A DNA stretch of 64,000 nt from Methylobacterium nonmethylotrophicum (GCF_004745635.1 NZ_SRLB01000004.1:310001-374000); one strand, 5' to 3'; numbered from the stretch's first letter, positions 1 through 8,666 are shown. Made by a program: numbers and translations. Notes: a model not told the origin generated them from the letters alone.

Positions 1-550
1 CGAGGGTGACCTCGCCTCCAAGGCCCGCCGTCTTGTCGTTCTCGCCGGGCAGGAAGGGCCTGAGCAGGCCGCTGCGCATCGGGAGGCGGCCGGTGAGCAG
101 GGAGGCGCGTGTCGGGGTGCAGGACGGCTGGGAATAGGCGGAGGTCAGCCGCAGGCCGTCCTGCGCGAGCCGATCGAGGGTGGGCGTCAGCGCACCGACG
201 GCGGCGCCCCCGCCATAGGCGCCGAAATCGCCCCAGCCGACATCGTCCATGAGCACGATGACGATGTTCGGCTTGCGGCCGGTCCGCTGCTGGAGTGAGG
301 CCAGCTTGCGCCGCATCTCCTCCTCCTGCGCCGGGCGCCGGATCGCGGGTTCGCGGTGATCGCTGGTGCGCTCCGCCGTGGCGAGCAGCGGATCGGCCGG
401 GCCGTTCGGCGCATCGGCCGCTCGCGCGACCTCGCCGAACCGGCACAGGCCCCACAGGCCGACCGCCGCCGATCCGGCGAGCCCGATGAAGCTCCGCCGC
501 CCCCGGTCGAGGCCGGGTTCTGACTGCTTGGACACGGAACCCTGCATCAT
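1..550 (-). CDS. Sulfatase, N-terminal part (cut by window edge)
   Basis: Arylsulfatase-type enzyme that would hydrolyse sulfate esters in the periplasm. The N-terminus has a twin-arginine signal (RRSFIGLAG, about residues 15-23), so it is probably exported folded by Tat. The metal-binding segment VLMDDVGWGDFG is near residue 100, and the maturation motif SCTPTR places the cysteine to be converted to formylglycine at residue 144. The start is an ATG-ATG pair at 550-545. The C-terminal two thirds lie beyond base 1. It is the last visible gene of a minus-strand group whose first gene is a formylglycine-generating enzyme, so maturation and substrate are encoded together. The organic substrate cannot be told from this fragment. 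Confidence 0.9.
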   Translation of the reverse strand, partial: MMQGSVSKQSEPGLDRGRRSFIGLAGSAAVGLWGLCRFGEVARAADAPNGPADPLLATAERTSDHREPAIRRPAQEEEMRRKLASLQQRTGRKPNIVIVLMDDVGWGDFGAYGGGAAVGALTPTLDRLAQDGLRLTSAYSQPSCTPTRASLLTGRLPMRSGLLRPFLPGENDKTAGLGGEVTL

Positions 551-653
551 CAATCCCCTCTCCAACAGGCGACCGACCGGGAGCGTTTCGCCCGACCGTG
601 CGCGGCACGCGGGCGCCGGAGCGCCGTTCGATCCTGACGCGCTCTGGCAGCCT

Positions 654-1583
654 CTAGAACCTGACGCTCACGCTGATCGTGCCGGAATTGCCCACGAAGG
701 TGTTCCTCTCGCCGAACTCGCGGTAGTACTTGCCGAGGATCGACACGGGGGTGTCGGCGACCTTGAAGCTGTAGGTGAGGGCGGGCCCGAGTCCGTAGAC
801 GCGGGCCCGGTTCGGGCCCAGCCTCGCGCCCGCGCCCGCGTCGTCGGACACCTGCCACAGGCCGTATCCGACGATGCCGAGTTTCAGGTTCGACGAGACC
901 TGCTTGCCGACAGCGAAGTCGACGTGGAGGGCGTCACCCGACTCGTAGCGGGTGGCCGGGTTCTCCCAACTGGTCACGTAGACCGTGGCGACGGATAGAT
1001 CCCATCCCGTCTGCGGGTCGAAGTAGGTCACGCCGACCTGCGGAGACACGGCCCAGTAGTTGTTGCCGGCATTGATGGTGCGCGCCACGTCGTAGTCGCC
1101 GACCGGAAGGTACACCGCGAAGGCTGCGTTCATGTGCCAGCTGCCCGCGTGCCATCCGAGCACGATGGGACTCAGGGCGACATCCCCGATGCCGAAGCGT
1201 TCCCCGGCATTGCCGACCGTTCCGAGCGGCGTCTGAAGCTGCCCCTCGAGCGCGATGTTCGGCTGCGCCCAGGACAGCGCCACCCCGTAATTGGCGCCGA
1301 GGATCGTCCAGGGCGTGACGAAGGTCGGCCGCACGATGTTGGCGATGACCTGCGTGTCCAGCTGAAGCTGGAGCCGCCCGCTCAGGAGCGTCCGCTCGTT
1401 CCGTCCGCCATAGACGTAGATGTCCTCGCGAAGAGACAAGCCCGGTTCCTGGGGCAGGTATCCGGACATGAAGTCCCGGAAGCCCTTGAGATAGGCGCTG
1501 GTCCCGCCCTCGAAGGCCTGCGCCCCGCCGCCGAGCGGGAGGATGAGCGCCGCCAGGAGCAAGCGGTACGGGGTGCCGGTCAT
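654..1583 (-). CDS. Outer-membrane transporter, MetA-phenol-degradation (SphA/MetA) family
   Basis: Predicted outer-membrane beta-barrel of 309 residues. A signal peptide (hydrophobic LLLAALILPLGG, then GAQA before the mature protein) is followed by repeated amphipathic strands, and the protein ends in SVSVRF with the C-terminal Phe typical of barrel proteins. The pattern matches the transporter family found beside catabolic genes for aromatic or hydrophobic compounds. It lies between the sulfatase and its maturase, so it may admit the sulfated substrate; this is inference. The ATG at 1592 would add three residues. I chose 1583 because it gives the cleaner signal peptide, but neither start has a strong ribosome-binding site. 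Confidence 0.75.
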   Translation of the reverse strand: MTGTPYRLLLAALILPLGGGAQAFEGGTSAYLKGFRDFMSGYLPQEPGLSLREDIYVYGGRNERTLLSGRLQLQLDTQVIANIVRPTFVTPWTILGANYGVALSWAQPNIALEGQLQTPLGTVGNAGERFGIGDVALSPIVLGWHAGSWHMNAAFAVYLPVGDYDVARTINAGNNYWAVSPQVGVTYFDPQTGWDLSVATVYVTSWENPATRYESGDALHVDFAVGKQVSSNLKLGIVGYGLWQVSDDAGAGARLGPNRARVYGLGPALTYSFKVADTPVSILGKYYREFGERNTFVGNSGTISVSVRF

Positions 1584-1737
1584 TCCCCGCATCCACGCCG
1601 GACGGACGTTACGGCCTTCAGGCTGGACATCGTGCTCTCCCCGTGCGCCCCAAGACCGTCCGCGACCGACGTCCCGGAGGAACTCGGGAAGGCTCGCGCG
1701 AATCGGCAGGACATACAAGCGGTTCGGGGGAATATTT

Positions 1738-2682
1738 TCACATATCCTCGAGGCCGGCCTCGGTTTGCCGGATGATGCAGCGGAAACCGATATGCGAGGC
1801 CGGGCTGTCGACGGGTTGGGCGTGGCGTGCAGCCGGTCGGTAGCGCCGGCAGTAGTTGGCGGCACAGAGATGGGACCCGCCTTTGAGCACCTTGCGGCCG
1901 ACCCGCGATCCGCCGCCCGGGTCGTAGCTCTCCGCCTCGCTGGCGGCACGGGCCCGCGTCGGTCCGCAGCAGGAGCGCTCGGTCGCGGCCGGCTGGGCCG
2001 AGAACCAGTCCTCCGTCCACTCCCAGACGTTGCCGATCATGTCGTACAGGCCGAAATCGTTCGGCGGAAACGATCCAACCGGTGACGTCCCGTCGAATCC
2101 GTCCTCCCGGGTGTTCTCGTGGGGAAAGCGGCCCTGCCAGTAATTGGCCATCATCCGTCCGCCCGGCGCGAGCTCGTCGCCCCACGGGTAGATCGTGCCG
2201 TCCCGGCCGCCGAGGGCCGCGAACTCCCATTCCGCCTCCGTCGGGAGCGCCTTTCCCGCCCATCGGGCGTAGGCCGCGGCATCGCCGTGGGTAATATGGA
2301 CCACGGGATGGTCCATGATCGTCTCGATCGTGCTATCGGGGCCGCGCGGGTGGCGCCAATCCGCCCCGAACACGAACTGCCACCAGGCAGGGGATCGCGC
2401 ACCGGCGGATCCGCCCGGCGACACGAAGACGGCCGATCCCGCTCTCGCCATGTCCGGCGGCATGCCGGGATAGTCGCGCGGATCGGGCGGGACCTCGGCG
2501 AAGCTGACATATCCGGTCGCCGCGACGAACTCGGCGAACTGTGAATTCGTGACGGGATGCGCGTCGACCCAGAAGTCTCCGACCGTGGCCCGCCGGACGG
2601 GGGCCTCCTCCGGATAGAAGTCGGACGAGCCCATGGCGAAGTCGCGTCCCCGGACGAGCCGCATGCCGATTGTCCGATCCAT
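1738..2682 (-). CDS. Formylglycine-generating enzyme (SUMF1/FGE family)
   Basis: Oxidises the cysteine in the CxPxR motif of sulfatases to C-alpha-formylglycine using molecular oxygen. The 314-residue protein has the whole family fold: the substrate-domain start (MVRG-like, residues 9-18), PVTNSQFAEF near 43, the WEFAA segment near 152, GNVWEW at 217-222 and the catalytic region KGGSHLCAANYC. Cys273 and Cys278 correspond to the two active-site cysteines of the human enzyme, and FRC near the end is also conserved. There is no signal peptide, so it acts in the cytoplasm, which fits a partner sulfatase exported by Tat after folding. It heads the three-gene group. Related SUMF1-like proteins can serve other enzymes, but the cysteine pair and the adjacent sulfatase favour true FGE. 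Confidence 0.9.
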   Translation of the reverse strand: MDRTIGMRLVRGRDFAMGSSDFYPEEAPVRRATVGDFWVDAHPVTNSQFAEFVAATGYVSFAEVPPDPRDYPGMPPDMARAGSAVFVSPGGSAGARSPAWWQFVFGADWRHPRGPDSTIETIMDHPVVHITHGDAAAYARWAGKALPTEAEWEFAALGGRDGTIYPWGDELAPGGRMMANYWQGRFPHENTREDGFDGTSPVGSFPPNDFGLYDMIGNVWEWTEDWFSAQPAATERSCCGPTRARAASEAESYDPGGGSRVGRKVLKGGSHLCAANYCRRYRPAARHAQPVDSPASHIGFRCIIRQTEAGLEDM

Positions 2683-3015
2683 GCGATGGAGACCCCGTCC
2701 CGCGGAACCCGCGCCGCGAGCTTAGAGGGGCCTCGCGCGTCCCAGCAAGCCTGCGTTGCATCTCCCCAGCCGGATCGGTTGCCTTCCGGATCGAACCTCG
2801 CCGGTCCGGGCCACGCGCTCTGCTTGCTCGGTGCGGGCGCGCTCGGGGACCCGATCGGTCCTCGCGCCATGCTCACGCACGGCTTACCCGGACACCAGAG
2901 CACCAGCGTGTTCGCGCCGCTTCCGGCGGCGGAGGGTCGCACGGCGCCCGGGACCGGTCGCAGGCCTCCGACGACGGCCGCCGGGACGCGGATGCCCCGG
3001 CACAGGACTGCGGGC
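2683..3015. other. Intergenic region without a supported gene
   Basis: Gap between the start of the FGE gene and the end of ruvC, both on the minus strand. It should hold the promoter of the sulfatase group. I see no convincing promoter, repeat or small gene; open frames here look like high-GC noise. Confidence 0.5.
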
Positions 3016-3573
3016 CTAGCCCCGCGCCACCGCCTTCGCGATCCGCGCCGCCGCCGGGCCCGCCGCGGCGGCCTGCGCCGCATTCCGCGCCCGCGCCGCC
3101 CGGTGGCTGGCATGGGTGATCGCGACCGCCAGGGCGTCGGCGGCATCGGCCGTGTCGGCGGTGGCCTTCGGCAGGAGGAAGCGCACCATGGCGCCGACCT
3201 GGTCCTTCTCGGCATGGCCGGCGCCGACCACGGTCTTCTTCACCAGGTTGGCGGCGTATTCCGCCACCGGCAGGCCGGCGAGCGCCGGCACCAGCAGCGC
3301 CACCGCGCGGGCATGGCCGAGCTTGAGGGTCGCCTGCGCGTCCTTGTTGACGAAGGTCTCCTCCACCGCCGCCTCGTCCGGCTGCAGCGTCGCCACGACC
3401 TTGGTCAGGCCCTCGTGCAGGGTGCGCAGGCGGGTGGCGAGGTCGTCGTCGCCGTCCGAGGTCACGGTGCCGCTCGCCACGAAGGCGAGGCGGGTGCCCG
3501 TGACGGTGATCAGGCCCCAGCCGGTGCGGCGCAGGCCCGGATCGAGGCCGAGGATGCGGATCGGTTCGCTCAT
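3016..3573 (-). CDS. ruvC: Crossover junction endodeoxyribonuclease RuvC
   Basis: Holliday-junction resolvase that works with RuvAB in recombination and repair. The 185-residue protein begins with the family start [16 protein letters not shown] (first catalytic Asp), has VEETFVNKD with the catalytic Glu near residue 68, and the [10 protein letters not shown] segment with the last acidic residues. It is slightly longer than the usual 170-175 residues because of an Ala/Arg-rich tail after HASHRA. The ATG at 3573 is chosen because it directly precedes the conserved start. ruvA and ruvB are not next to it on either side, so the usual ruvCAB order is not seen within the window. Confidence 0.95.
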   Translation of the reverse strand: MSEPIRILGLDPGLRRTGWGLITVTGTRLAFVASGTVTSDGDDDLATRLRTLHEGLTKVVATLQPDEAAVEETFVNKDAQATLKLGHARAVALLVPALAGLPVAEYAANLVKKTVVGAGHAEKDQVGAMVRFLLPKATADTADAADALAVAITHASHRAARARNAAQAAAAGPAAARIAKAVARG

Positions 3574-3759
3574 CGCCGCTTGGGTGTCCTTGAACGATCG
3601 GTGCGGGCGGCGCCCGCAGCATGCCGCGAATCCGTCCCGGCGCGAAGAGCGTCGGGCTTTAGCCGGGAACGCGCCGCGCCGCCACCGCGGGACGTTCCGT
3701 GAACAGTCATGCGGCCGACACCCTTGACGAACCGTAGCCGTAGGGAGCGTGGTGGCATC

Positions 3760-4530
3760 ATGTCGCTCGATCTCGCCGCCCTCGTCCCTCCGGGTGTCCT
3801 GCCTCTCGATGCGAGATCCTCCACCCTGGTCCTCGCCGCACTGGTCGGCGGGCTGGTGCGCGGCTTCACCGGCTTCGGCTTCGCAATGGTGTTCGTGCCG
3901 GTCGCGGCGGCCGCCGTCGGGCCGGCGGCGGCGGTCGGGCTGATCTGGGTCGTCGACGCGCCGTTCTCGCTGTGGTTCGGCGCGCGCTCCGCCCCGCGGG
4001 CGACGTGGCGCGAGGTGGTGCCGCTGCTTGTCGGCTCCACCGCGTTCCTGCCGGTCGGCGTCTGGCTCCTCACCCGCCTCGATCCGGACCTCACCCGCTG
4101 GATCACCGCCGGGGCGATCCTGCTGGCGCTCGCCGCCCTGGTCTCGGGCTGGCGCTATCGGACCGCGCCCTCGCTGCCGCTCTCGCTCGCGACCGGGGGC
4201 GCCTCGGGGCTGGCGAGCGGCTTTGCGGCGCTCGGCGGCATGCCGCTCGCGGTGTTCTGGCTTGCCAGCCAGCGCGCCTCCGCGCCGCAGGTCCGCGACA
4301 ACCTGATGGCGTATTTCGGCCTTTCGACCCTGGTTTCCGGTGTCGTGTTCACGGCGACCGGGGTGCTGTCGGGCCCCCGCTTCGCCGAGGCCCTGCCGCT
4401 GCTCCTGCCCTACGGCCTCGGCCTCGCGGCCGGATCGCACGGCTTCCGCCGCGCCTCCGACCGGGTGTTCCGGGCCGTGGCCTACGGGGTGATCCTGGTT
4501 GCGGTCTGCCTGGCTTTGCCTCTCCGCTAA
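3760..4530 (+). CDS. TauE/SafE-family sulfite/organosulfonate exporter
   Basis: Integral membrane protein of 256 residues with about eight hydrophobic segments, including the family-type first segment [14 protein letters not shown] and the repeated half [14 protein letters not shown]. The family exports sulfite, sulfoacetate or related anions. A nearby sulfatase gives a loose sulfur link, but the genes are on opposite strands with ruvC between. The ATG at 3760 follows an AGGGAG stretch at 3742-3747. A longer frame exists upstream but lacks family features. The TAA stop (4528-4530) is also the left target duplication of the miniature element that follows, so the insertion landed exactly at the end of the gene. 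Confidence 0.85.
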   Translation: MSLDLAALVPPGVLPLDARSSTLVLAALVGGLVRGFTGFGFAMVFVPVAAAAVGPAAAVGLIWVVDAPFSLWFGARSAPRATWREVVPLLVGSTAFLPVGVWLLTRLDPDLTRWITAGAILLALAALVSGWRYRTAPSLPLSLATGGASGLASGFAALGGMPLAVFWLASQRASAPQVRDNLMAYFGLSTLVSGVVFTATGVLSGPRFAEALPLLLPYGLGLAAGSHGFRRASDRVFRAVAYGVILVAVCLALPLR

Positions 4531-4597
4531 GAGCGCCTAACAGAACCGGTCGATCCGGTGGAGGGTGATGAGGCTGGCCTGGAGGACCGTGAAGGCC
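4530..4597 (+). repeat. Left arm of 68-bp perfect inverted repeat
   Basis: I compared this arm base by base with the reverse complement of 4730-4797, and the two are identical over 68 positions. Weaker similarity continues inward (for example a shared gatgtcgg). Read on the minus strand, the arm encodes the same transposase tail as the right arm. Confidence 0.9.
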
Positions 4598-4796
4598 TCG
4601 TCGATGTCGGGGCGTCGAGCGAAGCGACAGGCTGGGGCGACATCGCTGGGTGGTCGAGCGAAGCCGTGCCTGGTTCAATCGCGCCCGCCGCGTGCCCGTC
4701 CGCTACGAACGCCGCGCCGACATCTATGTGGCCTTCACGGTCCTCCAGGCCAGCCTCATCACCCTCCACCGGATCGACCGGTTCTGTTAGGCGCTC
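4531..4796. mobile_element. Palindromic IS5-like miniature element (MITE-type)
   Basis: A 266-bp element bounded by gagcgcctaac at both ends in inverted orientation and flanked by TAA on each side (4528-4530 and 4797-4799), which fits a short target duplication of the IS5 superfamily type. The arms are 68-bp perfect inverted repeats, far longer than normal IS termini, because each contains a copy of the 3' end of a transposase gene. The core of about 130 bp holds no intact gene. It probably arose by inverted duplication of one IS end and could be mobilised by a full-length relative elsewhere in the genome. Confidence 0.75.
4671..4790 (+). pseudogene. C-terminal fragment of IS5-family transposase
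   Basis: The frame reads WFNRARRVPVRYERRADIYV and then about 20 more residues ending FC and a stop at 4788-4790. WFNR-x-RR followed by RYERR-x-DI and a hydrophobic helix is the conserved tail of IS5-type DDE transposases. The rest of the transposase, including its catalytic acidic residues, is absent, so the fragment is non-functional. Its last 20 codons form the right arm of the inverted repeat. Confidence 0.75.
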
Positions 4797-4797
4797 T
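4730..4797 (-). repeat. Right arm of 68-bp perfect inverted repeat
   Basis: Reverse complement of 4530-4597 with no mismatch. It carries the end of the transposase fragment and its TAG stop on the plus strand. Confidence 0.9.
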
Positions 4798-5345
4798 AAG
4801 CCCGAACGGGTTCGTGCCGACAGGCGCCAGCCGCTGATGCGAAGGCGCCAGGATATGACCCGGTGGTGGAAACGGTTGATCGAGCGGGGCCCCGATCGGC
4901 GCCCCGTCAAGGACCCGAATTCCGTCGTCCGGCGCCTGTCGGGGCGCATGTCTCGCACCGTGCGACGACCGCAGACCGCAGCGGATCACAGCCCTGCGAT
5001 GCTTCGGATGTCGCAAGGGAGGCCGATGATGACCGCACCCTGAACGGCATGGCGTCGAGGGCCTTCCGATTCACGGCGGAGCCTTAGACGGCGAACGGCG
5101 TGCCGCCGGCGCCCCGCGAAGGCGACGGGGAAGCGTGGCCCTGCGGATCGATCACGCGCGCGAAGGCGGGCCTCGCGGGCAAGGATCCGCGGCGCAATCT
5201 GTGGTTGCAAAAAGTGACTGATTTCGATGCACATCGATCGTTTGACGGAAAGGCGGAGCTCGAATCAAAAACTTCATGGCAAATTAACTTTTTTCTTTAT
5301 CTGCTGATATTACCATGCGGAACGAAAATGTAAAGTCGACAAGCT
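4798..5345. other. Intergenic region upstream of the Tad-like genes
   Basis: No gene is supported here. Bases 4800-5170 have the usual GC-rich composition. From about 5205 to 5345 the sequence becomes clearly AT-rich, with runs such as ttaacttttttctttat, and this part probably holds the promoter of the TadG-like gene at 5346. I cannot assign -35 or -10 boxes with confidence. Confidence 0.5.
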
Positions 5346-6284
5346 ATGACAACGCGGATTGTCAATGACGGCACATCGAGACGCGTGAATGCGACCGGTC
5401 GTGTCACGCATCGGTTTGTCTCGTCTGCCGCAGGCAGCGTTGCAGTCACTTTTGCCGTTTGCGCGATCCCCCTGATCGCCGCTGCGGCCGCCGGCATCGA
5501 CTATGCACGAAGCTTGCTCTCGGTCGGCAAGATCCAGAGCGCCATGGATGCCGCCGTTCTGGCTGGCCTCACTGCATCCGGATCCGAAACGAGCATGGCG
5601 AAAACCGTTTTCACCGGCAACGTGAGCGATGGTTCGCTGACGCTCAACGCCCCGGTCTTCGTGTTCGACAAGACATGCGGGTGCTTGACGGGCAGCGTCA
5701 GCGGATCGGTCTCGCTCGCGTTCGCGCGGATCCTGCCGGCCAGCGCGGTAACCGTGAGCGTCACATCGAAAGCGAGCAACATGAAGCCGCGGCAGCGTCC
5801 GGTCTCCTTCGTGACCACGCCGACGAAGGCGCAAGGGTGGTATCCGAAGGTCATGTCGGTGTGGACGAAGGATACCTCGGGCAACATCGTGTCGCAGAGT
5901 CAGCTGATGACTTACGATTTCCGCTTTCCGTCGAATGGCTGGACAAGCCCGCCGATCGGCCAGGCGAGTTCGACCGCGGTCCTCGACTCGAGTGCGGCTG
6001 TGTGGGGAATTTCGGTCATCAATTACTACAGCGCCAGCACCAGCTCGTACTGCCCCGGCTTCTGCGGCGTGTCATACACGAACACCGTCACATCCCCACC
6101 GACCTCAGCGCCGACCATGGCGCAGATGGGGGCGTTCAGGTTCACGGGGGACTGCACCTCCAGCCAGGGCATGACGGTGAACTACGAGGACGGCGGCGAC
6201 AGCTCGTACATGGATTTGGTCGCGACCATCCGGTGCACGATGGGTACGGTGGCGACGAAGGTTGCGCCGTACCTGACGAACTAG
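5346..6284 (+). CDS. TadG-like pilus-assembly protein with a C-terminal extracellular domain
   Basis: 312 residues. Residues 25-60 are a hydrophobic segment of TadE/TadG type (AAGSVAVTFAVCAIPLIAAA) followed by AGIDYARSLLSVGKIQSAMDAAVLAG, the typical start of the exported part of TadG-like Flp-pilus proteins. The C-terminal part (about 162-298) is unusual. GWYPK, WTKD, SQ, YDF, TGDCT (Cys270), EDGG and IRCT (Cys297) match, in order, two repeats in the copper oxidase at 11007-13913, suggesting a shared surface-binding domain. An extra Cys pair is at 236 and 240. It is first of three genes in tandem. Base composition is less GC-rich than the neighbours. No tadA, tadB, tadC or flp gene is present, so the pilus machinery must be elsewhere. 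Confidence 0.75.
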   Translation: MTTRIVNDGTSRRVNATGRVTHRFVSSAAGSVAVTFAVCAIPLIAAAAAGIDYARSLLSVGKIQSAMDAAVLAGLTASGSETSMAKTVFTGNVSDGSLTLNAPVFVFDKTCGCLTGSVSGSVSLAFARILPASAVTVSVTSKASNMKPRQRPVSFVTTPTKAQGWYPKVMSVWTKDTSGNIVSQSQLMTYDFRFPSNGWTSPPIGQASSTAVLDSSAAVWGISVINYYSASTSSYCPGFCGVSYTNTVTSPPTSAPTMAQMGAFRFTGDCTSSQGMTVNYEDGGDSSYMDLVATIRCTMGTVATKVAPYLTN

Positions 6285-6300
6285 CCGCGCAGCCGTCCCG

Positions 6301-6843
6301 ATGTCCGAACAACCCGCGTCGCGATCACCGGTCTCGCGCCTCGTGTCGTCGTCCGACGGCGCGAGTGCCGTCGAATTCGCGATGATCGCGCCGATCTTCA
6401 TCGCGTTGATGCTGCACATTCTGCAATGCGGCCTCCTGTTCGTGGCCGAACGTGTGCTTCAGAATGCGACGGACTCCGCGAGCCGGAAAATACTGACCGG
6501 GCAAGTGCAGTCTAATCAGGTGAGCGAATCGCAATTCAAGAGCGCAGTTTGTGCCAAGCTGTATAACATATTCGACTGTAGCGCGGTATACGTTGATGTG
6601 AACGCGTATTCTTCCTTCTCAGGTTCCAGCTATAATCAACCGATGCTGACATACGACTCGCAAGGGAACGTCAACAACACATGGTCGTTCAATCCGGGGC
6701 AGGACGGCAAAGTCGTGATCGTGCGGGTGATTTATCGGTGGAGAGTGTTCGGCGGCCCGTTGACCTATGCGATCCCGAACACCGCGAATGGATACCATCT
6801 CATGATGGGTGTCGCCGCACTCCGTGTCGAGCCCTACTCGTGA
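6301..6843 (+). CDS. TadE-like pilus-assembly protein
   Basis: 180 residues. The segment DGASAVEFAMIAPIFIALML (about 19-38) is the conserved TadE-like N-terminus: a short cytoplasmic arm, Glu inside the hydrophobic helix, then an exported domain. The exported part has two cysteines and many Ser, Asn and Tyr residues. It starts 17 bp after the TadG-like gene and its stop overlaps the next start by four bases, so the three genes are probably one transcript. Minor pilins of this type are needed for assembly or surface retention of tight-adherence pili. Codon use is less GC-biased (for example aaaata, tataac), like its neighbour. Confidence 0.8.
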   Translation: MSEQPASRSPVSRLVSSSDGASAVEFAMIAPIFIALMLHILQCGLLFVAERVLQNATDSASRKILTGQVQSNQVSESQFKSAVCAKLYNIFDCSAVYVDVNAYSSFSGSSYNQPMLTYDSQGNVNNTWSFNPGQDGKVVIVRVIYRWRVFGGPLTYAIPNTANGYHLMMGVAALRVEPYS

Positions 6844-7412
6844 TCCGGTCCGCCGGCAGGCTTCCCCACGGCCTGCGCCGCGTCGCGATCATGTTGGCGA
6901 TGGCGGCGCGGCGATGCGAGGGCATCGCAGCCATCGAGTTCGCGCTCGTCCTGCCGGCCCTCCTTCTGCTGGCACTCGGCATCTCGCAGATCGGCGCCGC
7001 CGTCGTCATCCAGACCAAGATGCGGGCGACCTCATCCACGATCGGCCAGATCGTGAGTCAGTATCAGACGATCACCGACAGTGACATGTCGATGATTCTG
7101 GGCGCCGCCAACGCGATCATCAGCCCGTACGCGACAGCGCCGGCATCGATCGTCGTGTCCCTGCTTGCTGCCGACAGCACCGGGAGCGGAACGGTCGTGT
7201 GGAGTTCCGCCCTTCAAGGCCAGAGTCGGACGATCGGCTCGCGCTTGACCTTGCCGGCTGGAATGGCAATGGACAACGTATTTTATATCCTTGGCGAATC
7301 GAGCTACAGCTTCACTCCGATGGTCGGATCGGCTTTTTTCAAGAATCTCCAGCTGGGTGACCGTATCTATGTTTCGCCGCGGTCGGGGACTGCAATCGTC
7401 CGTACGCCTTGA
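6840..7412 (+). CDS. TadE-like pilus-assembly protein
   Basis: 190 residues from the GTG at 6840, which overlaps the preceding stop as GTGA and so suggests translational coupling. An ATG at 6891 would give a 173-residue form starting MLAMAARR. CEGIAAIEFALVLPALLLLA is the TadE-type segment with its conserved Glu in the membrane helix, followed by an exported domain with QTKMRATSSTIGQIVSQ. It has no C-terminal domain like that of the first gene of the trio. Role by family: a minor pilin-like component of Flp/Tad pili. Confidence 0.8.
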   Translation: MIRSAGRLPHGLRRVAIMLAMAARRCEGIAAIEFALVLPALLLLALGISQIGAAVVIQTKMRATSSTIGQIVSQYQTITDSDMSMILGAANAIISPYATAPASIVVSLLAADSTGSGTVVWSSALQGQSRTIGSRLTLPAGMAMDNVFYILGESSYSFTPMVGSAFFKNLQLGDRIYVSPRSGTAIVRTP

Positions 7413-7757
7413 CGGCGATGGTGGCGTTCGAGCGGATTGCTGCTTTCGATCATGGATCGGCCCCGGATGAGAGATCCGGGGTCGGGTCACGAGCAGGACC
7501 TCACAGCGACGCGGGTGGAACGGCCGTCGTGGTGAGGTCCCGGTCGGCGCGCCCCTCGAGGATTTGCGCTCGTTTCGCAAGTCGCTGAGTCACGTCGCAT
7601 GCCCGAACGCGGGTCCTTGTCGGCTCTGGCGGGCAGCGGGACGGCGTCAGGGCGGCAATCCGCCCTGCCGCGGGGGCTCCCGGCACGGCGCCGAGCGGCG
7701 GCTGCCGCCGGCGGCGCATGGGACACGGCGGGGCAACCCCGCCATTCCTCGTGTGGC
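7413..7757. other. Convergent intergenic region
   Basis: Gap between the end of the TadE-like genes and the end of gspK, which converge here. Apart from the hairpin at 7461-7481 nothing stands out, and the open frames are GC-rich noise. Confidence 0.5.
7461..7481. terminator. Hairpin in convergent gap
   Basis: ccccggat (7461-7468) and atccgggg (7474-7481) form an 8-bp perfect GC-rich stem with a 5-base loop. It lies 49 bases after the last TadE-like stop codon. No T-run follows, so it may be only a weak or Rho-assisted terminator. Confidence 0.45.
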
Positions 7758-8666
7758 CTACCTGTCATTGGCCGGATCGAGCGCCGAGAGGATCCTCCCG
7801 CAGGCGGGGTGCGGCGCGGCGCCCTCGAGGTCGTCCGTCGCGAAGCGCCACGCGATCAGGCCTGTCCCGATGCCGGGAGCGTTCACCGCGGCCACCGCGC
7901 TGCGGCCCGCCCGCGCGCGGGTCGGGGAGGCGGCCACGGCGGTGATCGCGTAGGCCCGATGCGACGATGCAGCGCCGTAATGGCGCAGGGCCTCGGTCCG
8001 GGCCGTGCCCCTGAAGGTGCCCGCGGGCGCCACGGCAGGATCGATCCCGCCGGCCGGATTGTGGACGGTGACGGCCCGGCGCAGCAGGGCCGCGATGGGC
8101 TCGGTCACCGACGGCAACCCGTCGATCTCGTCGACCGATCCGAACGGGGCGTTGCGCGGACCCGGGAGCCCTCGGGCGCGGTACTGCGGCGCCTCGGCGC
8201 CGTTCGGTTCGGGCACGTCGTCGGGATCGCGGGCGTCCACGGTCTCGGCCGCGATCGCGGCCGCCTCGCGGTCGGGGATGCCCAGGGCCCGGAACGCATC
8301 CTCCAGCAGGGTGCGCGGGGCCCCGTTGAGATCGACGAGGCCGGCCTGGTCCTGCACGGCGAGGACGAGGGAACCGCCGGGCCAGGAGCAGAGGATCGGC
8401 GTCCCGTCCTCCGGCAGCCCGAGCCCCGGCAAGCGGCGGGCATGCTGCACCACGAGCGACGTCGCCGCCAGGCGCACCGCCCCGTCGGCGAGGCCCTGCA
8501 GCCGAAGGCTCGCCGCACGGCCGGAGGTCGCGGCGCCGCGCGCGTGCAGGACCTGCACCGCGCTGGCCGCCACGGCCGCGACGACGAGCAGGATCGCCAG
8601 CACCGAGGGCAGGACGAACCCGGCCTCGCCGAGGCGCGACGGCCGGTCCGCCGTCCCGGCGCTCAT
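7758..8666 (-). CDS. gspK: Type II secretion minor pseudopilin GspK
   Basis: 302 residues. The prepilin cleavage site is EAG|FVLPSVLAILLVVAAVAASAV, after a short charged leader. The residue at +5 is Ser, not Glu; lack of Glu5 is a known GspK trait. The large periplasmic domain contains GLVDLNGAP and the helix-rich GSVDEIDGLPSV segment of the family. In type II systems GspK caps the pseudopilus tip with GspI and GspJ. It is last in a run of overlapping genes (gspH, I, J, K), its ATG overlapping the gspJ stop as ATGA. The core secretion genes (gspC-G, L, M) are not in the window. Confidence 0.88.
   Translation of the reverse strand: MSAGTADRPSRLGEAGFVLPSVLAILLVVAAVAASAVQVLHARGAATSGRAASLRLQGLADGAVRLAATSLVVQHARRLPGLGLPEDGTPILCSWPGGSLVLAVQDQAGLVDLNGAPRTLLEDAFRALGIPDREAAAIAAETVDARDPDDVPEPNGAEAPQYRARGLPGPRNAPFGSVDEIDGLPSVTEPIAALLRRAVTVHNPAGGIDPAVAPAGTFRGTARTEALRHYGAASSHRAYAITAVAASPTRARAGRSAVAAVNAPGIGTGLIAWRFATDDLEGAAPHPACGRILSALDPANDR

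Noticed and set aside
4558..5043. Plus-strand frame running through the miniature element into flanking DNA
   Set aside because: It crosses both arms of the inverted repeat and has no domain; the transposase fragment is in another frame.
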